Positions 7,956 through 16,096 of a stretch of 64,000 nucleotides of DNA are shown piece by piece (the first letter of the stretch is position 1; the number at the start of each line of letters is the position of its first letter). The stretch is taken from NCBI RefSeq assembly GCF_039543225.1, contig NZ_BAABJI010000002.1, forward strand, positions 1,674,001-1,738,000. The letters are read 5' to 3'. Under the pieces are notes generated by a model that did not search any database, was not told the origin of the DNA, and was given only the letters and a program-made list of their open reading frames with translations. The translations under genes were made by a program, and so were the position numbers. The DNA comes from Mucilaginibacter defluvii. Its GTDB lineage: Bacteria > Bacteroidota > Bacteroidia > Sphingobacteriales > Sphingobacteriaceae.

Positions 7956-8837
7956 CTAATAATTACGGGTATCAAGTCCCCACAATAATTTATGTCTTAA
8001 CGTTGATAAGTAGTTTTCATTATTTAGCCTGATTAAATTAAGCTGAAAGTCGGCCTTACGCACATTGATACGCACCGGCTGATCGAGCACCACGGTACGC
8101 GAATCGCACGAGATCAAGTAATTGGCACTGCGCGTTTCCACATCGAATGATAGCGTACAGCAATCAGGCAATACCGCCGGCCTCACGTTAAGGTTATGCG
8201 GCGAAATTGGTGTAAGTACTACCGTGTTTGATTCCGGAAAGATAATAGGACCGCCGCAGCTTAGCGAGTAAGCCGTTGAGCCGGTAGCGGTTGACACGAT
8301 GATACCATCGCTCCAGTAAGAGTTAAGGAAGGCACCATCCAAAAAAGCGTGTGTAGTGATCATCGCTGAATCATCGCGCTTATGTATCGTGATCTCGTTC
8401 AGCGCGAAATTATCATCACCAAATAGTTTTGCTTCTGAATCAATGTGCAGCATAGCTCTTTTATCGAGCGTATATTGCTGATTTACTACCGCATGTATGG
8501 CGGCCGCTATATCGCTTTTGTTAATACTTGCCAAAAAACCCAGCCGGCCAAAGTTAATACCGATAACCGGGATGCCGCTATCGCGTATCAGGGTAACGGT
8601 ATCTAACATAGTACCATCGCCACCAAGACTTAAAAACAGATCGATCAGGCCTTTAAACGGTTGGCCTTCTTCAAGCACGGTGTAATTAACGTTGGTTATT
8701 TTATCCTGCAGATAGCCATGCAGGCGGCTGTGTACATAAATTTCGACGCCGTGTTGTTGCAGATTATCAAAAACCTGTTGTATAAAGGGCAAAACCTCGC
8801 TGTCGGTAAATGGTCTGCCGTATACTGCTATTTTCAT
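7956..8837 (-). CDS. nadK: NAD kinase
   Basis: NadK phosphorylates NAD to NADP in the cytoplasm. The 293-residue protein has the invariant GGDGTMLDT motif (about residue 72; catalytic Asp), the downstream GINFGRLGFLA segment, and the NE box in ALNEITIHK. The glycine-rich segment VSTATGSTAYSLSCGGPI binds the nucleotide. It lies nine bases from both the CBS-ACT gene upstream and the DUF6089 gene downstream, forming a tight operon. Confidence 0.97.
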   Translation of the reverse strand: MKIAVYGRPFTDSEVLPFIQQVFDNLQQHGVEIYVHSRLHGYLQDKITNVNYTVLEEGQPFKGLIDLFLSLGGDGTMLDTVTLIRDSGIPVIGINFGRLGFLASINKSDIAAAIHAVVNQQYTLDKRAMLHIDSEAKLFGDDNFALNEITIHKRDDSAMITTHAFLDGAFLNSYWSDGIIVSTATGSTAYSLSCGGPIIFPESNTVVLTPISPHNLNVRPAVLPDCCTLSFDVETRSANYLISCDSRTVVLDQPVRINVRKADFQLNLIRLNNENYLSTLRHKLLWGLDTRNY

Positions 8838-8846
8838 CAGGCGGGA

Positions 8847-9509
8847 TTATAGGTTGAGGTAATTCATCAGCGAATCATAACGCTCCATTGAATTATCCCT
8901 TTCGTTATAGTGATTAAAGGTAGCCTTAATATCATAGTTGTACCTTAAAAAGGTAGCCGCTATGTTTGATATATCCAGCTTATTAATTTTAAGGGTGATC
9001 TCCATGCGGGTTGAGTCAGGGAAAGTACGGACGTACGAGCTTAGTATCTGCGCATTGTCTGACTCGACGATCTGCGCCATGTGCGCCAGCGAATTATTGC
9101 GGTTGCTTATCTCCAGCACAATTATACCACCAGGTACTGATACCGACGTAAGCTCGGCAAAGTACTCATTCATACTGTTGATAGACACCACCCCGAGGTA
9201 ATTGTTTTTTTTATCCAGAACGGGTACAACGCTCAACTGTAATTCACGAAACATGCGGATAACATCGTAAATATGCTGATCGCTAAAAACATAAGGGTTA
9301 ACCAGCGCGAGCGCCAAGGCTCCTATCTCGGTATCATAATCGGGCTCCTCGATAAGGTCATCCTCAGAAATAAGACCCAGAAACTGCTCCTCGTTAACTA
9401 TAGGCATGTGACTGACCTTAAACTCGGCCATACGTTCGATCACTTTCTGCACCGTGTCAGACGTGTGTAGAGGTGGTATGGCATTTCCGATCAGGTCAAT
9501 CGCGAACAT
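8847..9509 (-). CDS. CBS-pair protein with C-terminal ACT-like domain
   Basis: Two CBS motifs occupy the N-terminal 125 residues: the first runs through ERMAEFKVSHMPIVNEEQFL and LISEDDL, the second through FRELQLSVVPVLDKKNNYLG. CBS pairs usually bind adenine nucleotides. Residues about 132-200 (GGIIVLEISNRNNSLAHMAQ onward) look like an ACT domain, so the architecture resembles AcuB-type proteins. It has no enzymatic domain and is probably a regulatory ligand sensor. It lies 3 bases after the alpha/beta hydrolase and 9 bases before nadK, an order seen in related genomes. The ligand is unknown. Confidence 0.85.
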   Translation of the reverse strand: MFAIDLIGNAIPPLHTSDTVQKVIERMAEFKVSHMPIVNEEQFLGLISEDDLIEEPDYDTEIGALALALVNPYVFSDQHIYDVIRMFRELQLSVVPVLDKKNNYLGVVSINSMNEYFAELTSVSVPGGIIVLEISNRNNSLAHMAQIVESDNAQILSSYVRTFPDSTRMEITLKINKLDISNIAATFLRYNYDIKATFNHYNERDNSMERYDSLMNYLNL

Positions 9510-9512
9510 GGG

Positions 9513-10274
9513 TTACTTTTTTAGTTTATCCAAAAACTGCCTTAGCAGTATGTTAAATCTCTCGGGCTGCTCCATCATTGGGGCATGGCCGCATTCATCA
9601 ATCCAGTGTAGCTCAGCATTGGGCAACAACTGGTTAAATTCCTCGGCTACCTCCGGTGGGGTAATTTTATCATTCTTACCCCATAGCAAGCCAACTGGTA
9701 CGGTTATCTTATGCAAATCTTTGGCCATGTTATGCCTGATGGCCGATTTTGCCATAGCCAATATTCTGATAACGCGATTACGGTCATTTATTGTTTGAAA
9801 AACATCGTCCACCAGTTCCTTTGTTGCTGTTTTCGGATCATAAAAAGTAAATTCTACTTTTTCTTTCACAAAATCATAACTCTCGCGCCGCGGAAATGAT
9901 CCGCCAAAGGCATTTTCATATAAGCCCGAACTACCCGCAAGCACCATCGCTTTCACATATTCAGGGTGAGATAGTACGTATATTAACGACACATGGCCAC
10001 CAAGCGAGTTACCCAATATGGTAAAGTTGGTAAGGCCTTTGTGTTTAACAAACTTATGTACATACTTACTAAGCGTTTTAACACCGGTAGTAAGCAGCGG
10101 CAAATCGTAAATAGGTAAAACAGGTATAATTACACGGTATTCCGATTTAAACTCCTCAATAACTTCTTCCCAGTTGCTGAGGGCGCCCATTAAACCGTGT
10201 AACATCAGCAGCACTTCGCCTTCGCCCTCGTCAATGTAGCTAAATTCCTTTTCCTGTTTAAGTGCGAACTTCAT
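9513..10274 (-). CDS. Alpha/beta hydrolase
   Basis: A 253-residue cytosolic alpha/beta hydrolase. The oxyanion region LLMLHGLMGALSNWEEV comes first. The nucleophile serine lies in LGNSLGGHVSL (about residue 94). The acid residue is probably Asp in WGKNDKITPP, and the catalytic histidine is in DECGHAPMMEQPERF near the C-terminus. The triad appears complete. It is the first gene of the tight run hydrolase-CBS-nadK-DUF6089. The substrate cannot be told from sequence. Confidence 0.88.
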   Translation of the reverse strand: MKFALKQEKEFSYIDEGEGEVLLMLHGLMGALSNWEEVIEEFKSEYRVIIPVLPIYDLPLLTTGVKTLSKYVHKFVKHKGLTNFTILGNSLGGHVSLIYVLSHPEYVKAMVLAGSSGLYENAFGGSFPRRESYDFVKEKVEFTFYDPKTATKELVDDVFQTINDRNRVIRILAMAKSAIRHNMAKDLHKITVPVGLLWGKNDKITPPEVAEEFNQLLPNAELHWIDECGHAPMMEQPERFNILLRQFLDKLKK

Positions 10275-10383
10275 ATATATAGTGCCTGGTCAATTAAATG
10301 TATCGCTGCAAGTTTAGTTAATCTTGCCGTTATTATGCTGTAAAAATAGTTTATTGCAGTTTAGTTACAATACCGGGCTGCAA

Positions 10384-10833
10384 TTATGCTAAAATCTGCT
10401 TTATCACTTCAGATATGGTTTTGCCGTCGGCCTTGCCTGCAAGTTCCTTATTGGCAGTACCCATCACCTTGCCCATATCTTTTACAGACGTTGCGCCAAC
10501 GCGGGCTATCAAATCTTTAAGGTAAGCTTCCAATTCAGCCCTATCCATTTGTTTAGGCAGATAAGCTTCAATCACCTGCATCTCGGCGGCTTCAATTTGG
10601 TAAAGGTCTTCACGGTTTTGCGCCTTGTATATGTCAGCCGACTCCTTTCGCTGCTTGATCAGCTTTTGCAGCACTTTTATCTCCGCTTCCTCGCTTACCT
10701 CTTCGGCAGCGCCTTTCTCGGTTTTAGCTATCAATAAGGCTGATTTTATAGCACGCAGGCCACGCAACTTGTCAGCGTCCTTGGCCAGCATGGCTTGTTT
10801 AATATCCTGATCTATTTGGGTTGATAATGACAT
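10384..10833 (-). CDS. GatB/YqeY domain protein
   Basis: A 149-residue stand-alone YqeY protein. This domain resembles the C-terminal tail of GatB and is thought to contact tRNA, but its cellular role is not settled. The sequence shows the family features: MSLSTQIDQDIKQAMLAKD at the start, LRAIKSALL, RKESADIYKAQNREDL, then EAYLPKQM and the C-terminal GKVMGTANKELAGKADGKT. Full length for the family. It stands alone, with a -7 box about 45 bases upstream. Confidence 0.93.
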   Translation of the reverse strand: MSLSTQIDQDIKQAMLAKDADKLRGLRAIKSALLIAKTEKGAAEEVSEEAEIKVLQKLIKQRKESADIYKAQNREDLYQIEAAEMQVIEAYLPKQMDRAELEAYLKDLIARVGATSVKDMGKVMGTANKELAGKADGKTISEVIKQILA

Positions 10834-10876
10834 CTTCTATATCGGATTTCGAATTTTTAGTTTGGGATTTAAGCTG

Positions 10877-10884
10877 CAAAGCTA
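10877..10884 (-). promoter_or_regulatory. Putative -7 box of the yqeY gene
   Basis: TAGCTTTG on the minus strand matches TAnnTTTG and lies 44 bases before the YqeY start codon. No convincing -33 box. Confidence 0.4.
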
Positions 10885-10890
10885 ATGCAA

Positions 10891-11057
10891 TTACTTAATT
10901 ATTGAATTAATGAGTTATTGATTTATCGATTGAACTTTAATTCAGCCATACGCACATGAATATTGATTTACTGAATTAACGATTTAGTGAATTATAGATT
11001 TTATCATTAACAATTTATCATCTACACGTTCGCACATCAGCATATCTGCACATTTAT
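10891..11057. repeat. Octamer-period intergenic word array
   Basis: The gap between the yqeY and SDR genes is largely an array of degenerate 8-base words. One run reads ATTGATTT, ACTGAATT, AACGATTT, AGTGAATT, ATAGATTT. A second, different set reads AATTTATC, ATCTACAC, GTTCGCAC, ATCAGCAT, ATCTGCAC and ends in the last codons and stop of the SDR gene (11054). The words vary but the period is strict. No coding potential was seen. Confidence 0.6.
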
Positions 11058-11818
11058 AAGTTCTTTCTGAAGATACTCGTAGCGCCTGCCTGGGCAGTTG
11101 GCATTACGGTAAGCTCGTTGATGTTGACATGCGCGGGGCGCGACGCGGCAAACCAGATGGTTTCGGCAACATCCTGTGCTACCAACGGCTCAAAACCTTC
11201 GTACACTTTTTTAGCGCGATCCTTATCACCTTTAAAACGCACTTCAGAAAACTCGGTCTCCACCGCCCCGGGATGTACCGCCGTTACCTTGATGCCGTGC
11301 GGCAGCAGGTCAAGCCGCATACCTTTGTTAAGCGCATCAACCGCGTGTTTGGTAGCGCAATACACATTACCGTTCGGGTAAACTTCTTTACCGGCTATTG
11401 AGCCGATATTGATGATATGGCCGTAACCATTTTCAATCATCCAGTTTGAAACCACCCTGCTGGCATATAGCAAACCTTTTATATTGGTATCAATCATGGT
11501 GTCCCAATCGCTTGCATCACCGTTTTGGATGGGGTCAAGCCCCTGGCTAAGGCCCGCGTTGTTAATCAGTACATCCACCTTTTTCCATTGATCGGGCAGG
11601 TTGTTCAGGTTATCAATCACGGCCTGGCGGTTACGTACATCAAACGAGGCTATTGCTACCTCAACATTATATTGATTGTTTATTGCCGATGCCAGGCTTT
11701 CCAGTCGTTCGCGGCGGCGGCCGGTAAGTATCAGGTTGTAACCCTCGCGGGCGAATACATGGGCGCAGGCCTCGCCGATACCGGCGGTTGCCCCTGTTAT
11801 GAGTGCGATTTTTGCCAT
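11054..11818 (-). CDS. SDR-family NAD(P)-dependent oxidoreductase
   Basis: A 254-residue classical short-chain dehydrogenase. The Rossmann motif TGATAGIG lies at residue 8, the structural NNAG motif in VLINNAGLSQG at about 86, the catalytic Ser in NIGSIAGKEVYPNGN (about 138), and the YxxxK pair in YCATK (about 152). This set resembles YdfG-type 3-hydroxy acid (serine/allo-threonine) dehydrogenases, but the substrate is not proven. It is followed downstream by the octamer array. It may have its own promoter since porT lies on the same strand 81 bases further downstream in coordinate terms but upstream in transcription. Confidence 0.93.
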   Translation of the reverse strand: MAKIALITGATAGIGEACAHVFAREGYNLILTGRRRERLESLASAINNQYNVEVAIASFDVRNRQAVIDNLNNLPDQWKKVDVLINNAGLSQGLDPIQNGDASDWDTMIDTNIKGLLYASRVVSNWMIENGYGHIINIGSIAGKEVYPNGNVYCATKHAVDALNKGMRLDLLPHGIKVTAVHPGAVETEFSEVRFKGDKDRAKKVYEGFEPLVAQDVAETIWFAASRPAHVNINELTVMPTAQAGATSIFRKNL

Positions 11819-11899
11819 AATTAATATAACTATCGGCAGCGAAATTATGTTTTTTAGCGGATGAATATGTCGCCCGCGCGTAAGGATGCCCGTTAGTTA

Positions 11900-12643
11900 T
11901 TACTCAAAGTAAAGGCTAAACTGTAGGGTATGCAGGCGCAGGCCGCTAAGCGGGTATGAAGCAGGATGATTCTCGGGAACCAGCATGTTGCCGAACGAGT
12001 TAGAGATTTTTATTTCGGGAGATAGTTTAAAAAACTCAAAGTAGATATCGCAACCAAGACCCACCTCATACGAGGCAAAGGTGCGGTCAATTTTTACCGT
12101 TTTTTCCAACAGGCCTTTATCAGCATCCGGGTTTTTACGGCCAAGCATCTGGCTTAATTTAACGCCGCCTATCAGGTAGCCACGCAGATCGCCAACACGG
12201 TCTGACTTTAATTTAAGCTGCAGCGGCACATCAAACCCGGTAGAATTTATCTGCTTCTCGATAACCTGTGTTTCCGGATTGGGAGAATTGTACGTATAGA
12301 TCAATTTACGATCAGCAAATACGATGGACGGAGTTACGCGGGCTTCCAGATGATCCGTAAGCCTGTAGCGCGCTACAAAACCCACGGCAAAGCCCGGTGA
12401 GTTGGGCGAGCTAATGCTGGTAGCGTTGCCCGTTAATGGCGCACCGGTTTCAGGATCATTAAAGGGCGTTGTCCAATCCGGCTGTTTATTTATTTTAAGA
12501 TAGCTGCTGATATAGCTGAATGAAAAACCAAAGCTAAAATCGTTCAGATCGGCACCGCCACCCCATGCGGGCGGTCGCTGGCCAAAGGCCAGTGTGGTAA
12601 AGCAAAAAAATAATATAAATGATGTGTATAAGCTTTTTATCAT
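11900..12643 (-). CDS. porT: PorT-like type IX secretion outer-membrane protein
   Basis: A 247-residue predicted outer-membrane barrel with signal peptide (ends TTLAFGQ). Strands such as GFAVGFVARYRLTDHLEARV and LRLHTLQFSLYFE at the C-terminus fit a PorT/SprT-type eight-stranded barrel. PorT is a component required for type IX protein secretion. The identification rests on both sequence character and the linkage: its start overlaps the ubiE stop by four bases, and porT/sprT beside ubiE is a conserved arrangement in Bacteroidota. A generic porin-family protein is the alternative. Confidence 0.75.
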   Translation of the reverse strand: MIKSLYTSFILFFCFTTLAFGQRPPAWGGGADLNDFSFGFSFSYISSYLKINKQPDWTTPFNDPETGAPLTGNATSISSPNSPGFAVGFVARYRLTDHLEARVTPSIVFADRKLIYTYNSPNPETQVIEKQINSTGFDVPLQLKLKSDRVGDLRGYLIGGVKLSQMLGRKNPDADKGLLEKTVKIDRTFASYEVGLGCDIYFEFFKLSPEIKISNSFGNMLVPENHPASYPLSGLRLHTLQFSLYFE

Positions 12644-13371
12644 TTAACGCCCGTGTAAATTGAACTTATACCAAACGTTAAAGCGCGGTTTTTGGTATTT
12701 TTAAAACCTACTTTATCCATAACGGCAGTAAAATTCTTTCCGTCCGGAAAAGCGGCTACCGACTCGGGCAGGTACGAATAAGCCCTCGCATCCTTTGAAA
12801 AAAGCTTGCCAATGCCGGGTGTAATATATTTAAAGTAAAAATTGTACAACTGCTTTACCGGGAACGCACGCGGCTTTGAAAACTCCAATACCACTACCTT
12901 ACCCCCCGGTTTCAATACCCTGAAAATATCGGCCATGCCTGCTTCCAGGTTTTCAAAATTGCGTACCCCGTAGGCTACGGTTACGGCATCAAACTCATTA
13001 TCGGCAAAAGGTAGCTTTTCTGAGTCGCCAAGCTTTACAGAGAATTTATCGCCTAAATTACGCTTCGCTATTTTCTGCTCCGCGATATCAAGCATACCCC
13101 TTGAAATATCAACCCCGGTAATTTTTTCAGGCTTTAAAATAGATAGCGCCTCGAAAGCGAAATCGCCGGTACCGGTAGCCACATCCAGTATATGTTTAGG
13201 CTTGTTTGCCTTTAACTCATTTATAGCCATTTTACGCCAGATGATATCAATCCCCAGCGACATAAAATGGTTCAGAAAATCGTATGTTTTTGATATGTTG
13301 TTAAACATATCGGCTACCTGCTCCTTTTTGGTAACCTGCTCGTTCTGGTATGGAGTTACTACTTTGCTCAT
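12640..13371 (-). CDS. ubiE: Demethylmenaquinone methyltransferase
   Basis: UbiE/MenG methylates demethylmenaquinone with S-adenosylmethionine, the last step of menaquinone synthesis. The 243-residue protein carries the MenG/UbiE signatures YDFLNHFMSLGIDIIWRK, the SAM site HILDVATGTGDFA (about residue 59), and YGVRNFENLEAGMADIFRVL plus LKPGGKVVVLEFSKP. As Bacteroidota use menaquinone, the menaquinone reaction is inferred. The stop overlaps the porT start by four bases, implying coupled translation. Confidence 0.95.
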   Translation of the reverse strand: MSKVVTPYQNEQVTKKEQVADMFNNISKTYDFLNHFMSLGIDIIWRKMAINELKANKPKHILDVATGTGDFAFEALSILKPEKITGVDISRGMLDIAEQKIAKRNLGDKFSVKLGDSEKLPFADNEFDAVTVAYGVRNFENLEAGMADIFRVLKPGGKVVVLEFSKPRAFPVKQLYNFYFKYITPGIGKLFSKDARAYSYLPESVAAFPDGKNFTAVMDKVGFKNTKNRALTFGISSIYTGVK

Positions 13372-13399
13372 GGCCTGTGGGCGGTAAAGATAGGCATTA

Positions 13400-13407
13400 C
13401 AAAATTA
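13400..13407 (-). promoter_or_regulatory. Putative -7 box of ubiE-porT
   Basis: TAATTTTG on the minus strand, 29 bases before the ubiE start codon. No -33 box at the consensus distance. Confidence 0.35.
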
Positions 13408-13462
13408 ATTGCGCCGCCACAATATTATATCCATACAACCGGAAAACTCCCTTTAGCGGTGC

Positions 13463-13711
13463 TTATTTCAGGTTTCTTTCTTTCAGCGCGTTTTCAATTG
13501 CCCGGCCTTTCGCTTTATTTCGCGTAGCTATAGGTATGTATATTAAAGGCAAAAAAGTAAATATGCCAAAACCATTTTTAACTGAGGCATAAGCGGCTAT
13601 ACCAGCCAGCATACCAAAAATAAGGGCATCAAAAAAGGCGGTGGTTTTCACTTTTTTAGCCTGCTCCAATAATTCCTGATCTGTTAATTCCGCCGGTTCT
13701 TTTAGCATCAT
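13463..13711 (-). CDS. Small membrane protein, function unknown
   Basis: An 82-residue protein not recognised as a named family. An acidic N-terminal helix (LTDQELLEQAKKVKTTAFFD) leads into two closely spaced hydrophobic segments (about residues 29-44 and 49-60), with a basic C-terminal tail ending NALKERNLK, so both ends are probably cytoplasmic. A TATATTTG box lies about 43 bases upstream. It is separated from ubiE by about 90 bases. Confidence 0.7.
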   Translation of the reverse strand: MMLKEPAELTDQELLEQAKKVKTTAFFDALIFGMLAGIAAYASVKNGFGIFTFLPLIYIPIATRNKAKGRAIENALKERNLK

Positions 13712-13753
13712 CGTGATAATTTATTTTACCGGTTATATATTGAACCCGGCCAT

Positions 13754-13761
13754 CAAATATA
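13754..13761 (-). promoter_or_regulatory. Putative -7 box of the small membrane protein gene
   Basis: TATATTTG on the minus strand fits TAnnTTTG and lies in the divergent gap 13712-13930. The rest of that gap shows no further clear feature. Confidence 0.35.
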
Positions 13762-13930
13762 AAAAACCTAATTTATCTTAAAAACCGGCATAGTCAGGTT
13801 TACAGGTTGAACACTATTATATATTAACCTAAATGCATTAATTGCCCGCTTAAAATGGATAGTTATCGTTCACTTTTAATAGCTTTATCTTTATAATTTT
13901 ATTGCCGATCATTCTGAAATTAAATTACAT

Positions 13931-15301
13931 ATGGAAGAAAAAAAGCATGCATCCCGCCGGGGATTTATCAAAACCTTAAGTACTGCCGCCGCCGCTGTTG
14001 CTGCCGGTACGGTTGCCATGGCCGCGGACAAGAATCAGTCGTTTTTTTATTTGAAACGCCAGCCTTTTTTTAGCGCTAACGATAATATCAACATAGCCCT
14101 GATAGGCGCCGGCGGCATGGGCACACAGGATACCATTGTTGCCCTGCAGGTACCGGGTGTGAAACTGGTTGCCGTGTGTGACCTGTATGACACCCGCCTT
14201 AAAGACGCCAAAGCACGCTGGGGTGCCGACCTGTTTACCACCCGCAGCTATAAGGAGATATTAACCCGTAAGGATGTTGATGCCGTGATCATTGGCACTA
14301 CCGACCATTGGCACCAGCAAATATCTATAGATGCGATGCATGCGGGCAAGCATGTGTATTGCGAAAAACCCATGGTGCACTCGGTTGATGAGGGACCCGC
14401 TGTTATAAAAGCGCAAAAGGAAACCGGTAAAGTGTTTATGGTAGGCAGCCAGGGCGTATCATCATTAGGGAATGAAAAAGCTAAGGAACTGCTTGCATCC
14501 GGCGCTATCGGTCAGCTTAATTATGCTGAAGGTTTTTGGGCACGGCGCAACCCTATCGAGGCGTGGCAATACCCGCTCCCTGCCGATGCGTCGGCCCAAA
14601 CGCTTGACTGGGATACCTATGTAAGCAATACCCAAAAACGCCCGTTTGACGAGAAACGCTTTTTCCGCTGGAGAAATTATACTGATTATGGCACCGGCAT
14701 GGCAGGCGACCTGTTTGTTCACCTGTTCAGTAGCCTGCACTTTGTTACCGGCTCCTACGGGCCAAATAAAATTTATGCCTCGGGCGGGTTACGCTATTGG
14801 AACGATGGCCGTGAAGTACCCGATGTATTATTGGGAACTTTTGACTACCCGAAGGCCGAAGCGCACCCCGCCTTCAACCTATCCTTACGCTGCAACTTTG
14901 TGGATGGCACCAGCGGCACTACTTACCTGAGGCTGGTAGGTAGTGAAGGATCAATGGATGTTACCTGGGATGACGTAACGCTGAAAAGAAATAAATCCTT
15001 CGCCTCTGACGATCCTTTCTATTTGGAGCAGCTAAGAAAATCAGGCAATGGCAATGCCGGCCGTAAGATGATTTTACCACCCGAACAAATGACCTTCGCC
15101 GCCGAGAAGGGCTATAAAGGCGGCCCGTATGACCACATGGTTAACTTTTTTACCGCTATACGCGAGAACAAAAAGGTGGTAGAGGATGCTATATTTGGTT
15201 ATCGTGCGGCTGCCCCTGCCCTGCTTTGTAACGATAGCTACCATCAGGACCGTGCAATGCTTTGGAACCCGGAAAAAATGCAGATCATTAAAAAACAATA
15301 A
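13931..15301 (+). CDS. Gfo/Idh/MocA-family oxidoreductase, Tat-exported
   Basis: A 456-residue NAD(P)-dependent sugar oxidoreductase of the Gfo/Idh/MocA type. A twin-arginine signal (SRRGFIKTLSTAAAAVAAGT) at residues 8-30 indicates folded export to the periplasm with bound cofactor. The Rossmann motif is NIALIGAGGMGTQD (about residue 53). The family motif GKHVYCEKPMVHS (about residue 145) carries the conserved EKP lysine. The substrate domain follows. Such exported enzymes oxidise glycosides at C3, and the next gene, 12 bases downstream, encodes a DUF1080 3-keto-glycoside hydrolase, which supports that role. The substrate is not determined. Confidence 0.93.
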   Translation: MEEKKHASRRGFIKTLSTAAAAVAAGTVAMAADKNQSFFYLKRQPFFSANDNINIALIGAGGMGTQDTIVALQVPGVKLVAVCDLYDTRLKDAKARWGADLFTTRSYKEILTRKDVDAVIIGTTDHWHQQISIDAMHAGKHVYCEKPMVHSVDEGPAVIKAQKETGKVFMVGSQGVSSLGNEKAKELLASGAIGQLNYAEGFWARRNPIEAWQYPLPADASAQTLDWDTYVSNTQKRPFDEKRFFRWRNYTDYGTGMAGDLFVHLFSSLHFVTGSYGPNKIYASGGLRYWNDGREVPDVLLGTFDYPKAEAHPAFNLSLRCNFVDGTSGTTYLRLVGSEGSMDVTWDDVTLKRNKSFASDDPFYLEQLRKSGNGNAGRKMILPPEQMTFAAEKGYKGGPYDHMVNFFTAIRENKKVVEDAIFGYRAAAPALLCNDSYHQDRAMLWNPEKMQIIKKQ

Positions 15302-15312
15302 CCACCATAAAC

Positions 15313-16041
15313 ATGAAATTAAGATCGATCACCATGTTATTAACCGCCGGACTGCTGGGTACAGCTGTCGTGGCCATAAGCAACGATGAAAAACCCACTA
15401 CCGTTACCCCGGCAAAAAAGGATTGGGTAAGCCTGTTTGACGGGAAAACACTCAAGGGCTGGCATGCCTATAATAAACCCGGCACAATCACCAACTGGAC
15501 AGCCAAAGACGGCGTACTCACCTGTGTTGGCAGCGAACATGAAGCTACCAACGGCGATATTGTAACCGATAAGGAATACGGTAACTTTGAGCTTACCTGG
15601 GATTGGCAGATAGGCAAAGGCAGCAACAGCGGCGTAATGTACCACGTGGTTGAGGATGGCAAATATCCGTATACATTTACTACCGGCCCGGAATACCAGC
15701 TAATAGATGAAGTGGGTTGGGATGGCAAGCTGGAAGACTGGCAAAAGGCCGGCTGCGATTACGCTATGCACTTGCCTAACGATAAAAAGAAGTTAAAACC
15801 GGTTGGCGAATGGAATACCAGCAAAATTGTGTTTAACAAAGGGCACGTGGAGCATTGGCTTAACGGCGCTAAAATACTGGAGTTTGAGGCATGGTCGCCG
15901 GAGTGGACAAAAAAGAAAACGACCGGTAAATGGAAAGACGATCCGGATTACGGTATGGCCAAAAAAGGCAGGATTGCTTTACAGGCCCACGGCGGTAAAA
16001 TAGCGTTCAAAAACATCAAGATTATGGAATTAGCAGATTAA
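15313..16041 (+). CDS. DUF1080 (3-keto-disaccharide hydrolase) domain protein
   Basis: A 242-residue secreted protein: an N-terminal signal segment (MKLRSITMLLTAGLLGTAVV) and then one DUF1080 domain. Characteristic pieces are WVSLFDGKTLKGWHAYNKPG, YGNFELTWDWQIGKGSNSGV, the GPEYQLID motif and the closing IALQAHGGKIAFKNIKIMEL. DUF1080 members hydrolyse 3-keto-glycosides in the periplasm, and the neighbouring Gfo/Idh/MocA enzyme could make that substrate. The two genes are 12 bases apart and share a terminator with the convergent kup. Confidence 0.92.
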   Translation: MKLRSITMLLTAGLLGTAVVAISNDEKPTTVTPAKKDWVSLFDGKTLKGWHAYNKPGTITNWTAKDGVLTCVGSEHEATNGDIVTDKEYGNFELTWDWQIGKGSNSGVMYHVVEDGKYPYTFTTGPEYQLIDEVGWDGKLEDWQKAGCDYAMHLPNDKKKLKPVGEWNTSKIVFNKGHVEHWLNGAKILEFEAWSPEWTKKKTTGKWKDDPDYGMAKKGRIALQAHGGKIAFKNIKIMELAD

Positions 16042-16056
16042 AGCTGGTTTAGTCCA

Positions 16057-16096
16057 AACAAAAAGCGGGAGTAACTTATTACTCCCGCTTTTTGTT
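16057..16096. terminator. Bidirectional terminator between DUF1080 gene and kup
   Basis: A perfect 18-bp stem (16057-16074 with 16079-16096, loop CTTA), GC core GCGGGAGTAA with A/T-run flanks on both sides. It lies between convergent stop codons and overlaps the first base of the kup stop. Confidence 0.92.
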
